This document shows, in pieces, positions 32,101 to 32,306 of a stretch of 32,306 bases of DNA; within the stretch, counting starts at the first letter, position 1, and each line of letters starts with the position of its first letter. A program made the translations under genes and the position numbers. Source of the stretch: Candidatus Coprenecus avistercoris (GTDB taxonomy: Bacteria; Bacteroidota; Bacteroidia; Bacteroidales; UBA932); contig DVHI01000013.1 in NCBI GenBank assembly GCA_018712275.1, positions 1 to 32,306 of the forward strand, written 5' to 3'. Below the pieces are notes generated by a model. It saw only the letters and a program-made list of their open reading frames with translations, was not told the origin of the DNA and ran no database searches.

Positions 32101-32306
32101 ATGACGGAAATAATAGGAAGAGATATTGAGCAGTCAACTCTTAACAACCTGTACCACAGTGGAAAAAGCGAGTTTATCGCTATCTATGGAAGACGACGGA
32201 TCGGGAAAACTTTCCTGATAAGAGAAATGTTCAAGGACAGATTCGCATTCTACCATACAGGACTTTCGCCTTTTGAGCTAAACGGCAAGAAACTGCTATC
32301 CGAACA
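32101..32306 (+). CDS. AAA-type ATPase, 5' part (truncated by window end)
   Basis: An open frame from ATG 32101 runs off the window end (68 codons visible). It begins MTEIIGRDIEQSTLNNLYHSG and has the Walker A motif GRRRIGKT at residues 30-37. It then runs FLIREMFKDRFAFYHTGLSP, the opening typical of archaeal-type ATPases often paired with a DUF234 or DUF4143-like C-terminal region. Codon use (ATA, AGA, AAA) is clearly more AT-rich than the genes to the left, suggesting transfer. It belongs to the same broad superfamily as the ATPase at 11451-12602, which also has a palindrome-rich promoter. It is partial only because of the window edge. Confidence 0.8.
   Translation, partial: MTEIIGRDIEQSTLNNLYHSGKSEFIAIYGRRRIGKTFLIREMFKDRFAFYHTGLSPFELNGKKLLSE

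Overview
The window looks like a chromosomal segment of a GC-rich member of the order Bacteroidales. The evidence is Bacteroidetes-type promoters (a -7 box TAnnTTTG with a TTTG/ATTG/CTTG element about 20 bp upstream) before many genes, together with gene families typical of the phylum: a TonB-dependent receptor followed by a surface-type lipoprotein, a 6-bladed beta-propeller lipoprotein, a BlaI/M56-TonB pair, a FeoA-FeoB fusion, a GH20 hexosaminidase and a sulfatase. Rikenellaceae or a related family is possible, but the genus cannot be fixed by reading alone.

Layout. 1-3233: a PfkB sugar kinase and a REP-associated tyrosine (Y1/HUH) transposase, both on the minus strand. They are flanked by non-coding DNA carrying an array of roughly 71-bp elements bounded by inverted octamers (TACAGACT) and a 14-bp minisatellite. 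3164-7234: a self-contained seven-gene ribosomal operon rplC-rplD-rplW-rplB-rpsS-rplV-rpsC (minus) with its own promoter and terminator. The usual neighbours rpsJ (upstream) and rplP-rpmC-rpsQ (downstream) are absent, so the S10 cluster is split here. 7287-9004: a divergent BlaI-type repressor and an M56 peptidase with a TonB C-terminal domain, behind a palindromic operator. 9119-11450: a sulfatase lipoprotein and a class II aldolase-like protein in one operon. 11451-15952, mostly minus: an AAA-type ATPase with a palindrome-rich promoter, a DUF456 membrane protein, a nitroreductase and a beta-propeller lipoprotein, with two families of short repeats in the gaps. 16089-19642: a DUF2284 cysteine-rich protein, a Fur-family regulator and a His-rich heavy-metal P-type ATPase. 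19643-21664 (minus): a GH20 beta-N-acetylhexosaminidase. 21844-26953: a TonB-dependent receptor and a lipoprotein made of two 380-residue repeats. 27119-29719: FeoA-FeoB. 29814-29925: a candidate small RNA. 29967-31240: a Ric-like hemerythrin protein overlapping a LuxR-type regulator. 31283-31975: a small outer-membrane-like protein. From 32101 to the window end: the start of a second, AT-richer AAA ATPase behind two tandem promoter palindromes.

How the genes fit together. The sulfatase and the GH20 enzyme suggest use of sulfated host glycans containing N-acetylhexosamine, although they are not in one operon. FeoAB, the di-iron repair-like hemerythrin, its LuxR partner, the Fur-family regulator and the metal ATPase make a metal and redox theme on the right half. 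An AATACCTA motif lies at exactly the same distance upstream of the feoB promoter and of the candidate small RNA promoter, suggesting a shared regulator.

The observations I would follow first are the TACAGACT element array around the transposase, the split S10 operon, the palindrome-embedded tandem promoters before the terminal ATPase, and the small RNA with its shared AATACCTA site. All promoter, operator, RNA and repeat calls were made by eye; no database search or folding was run.
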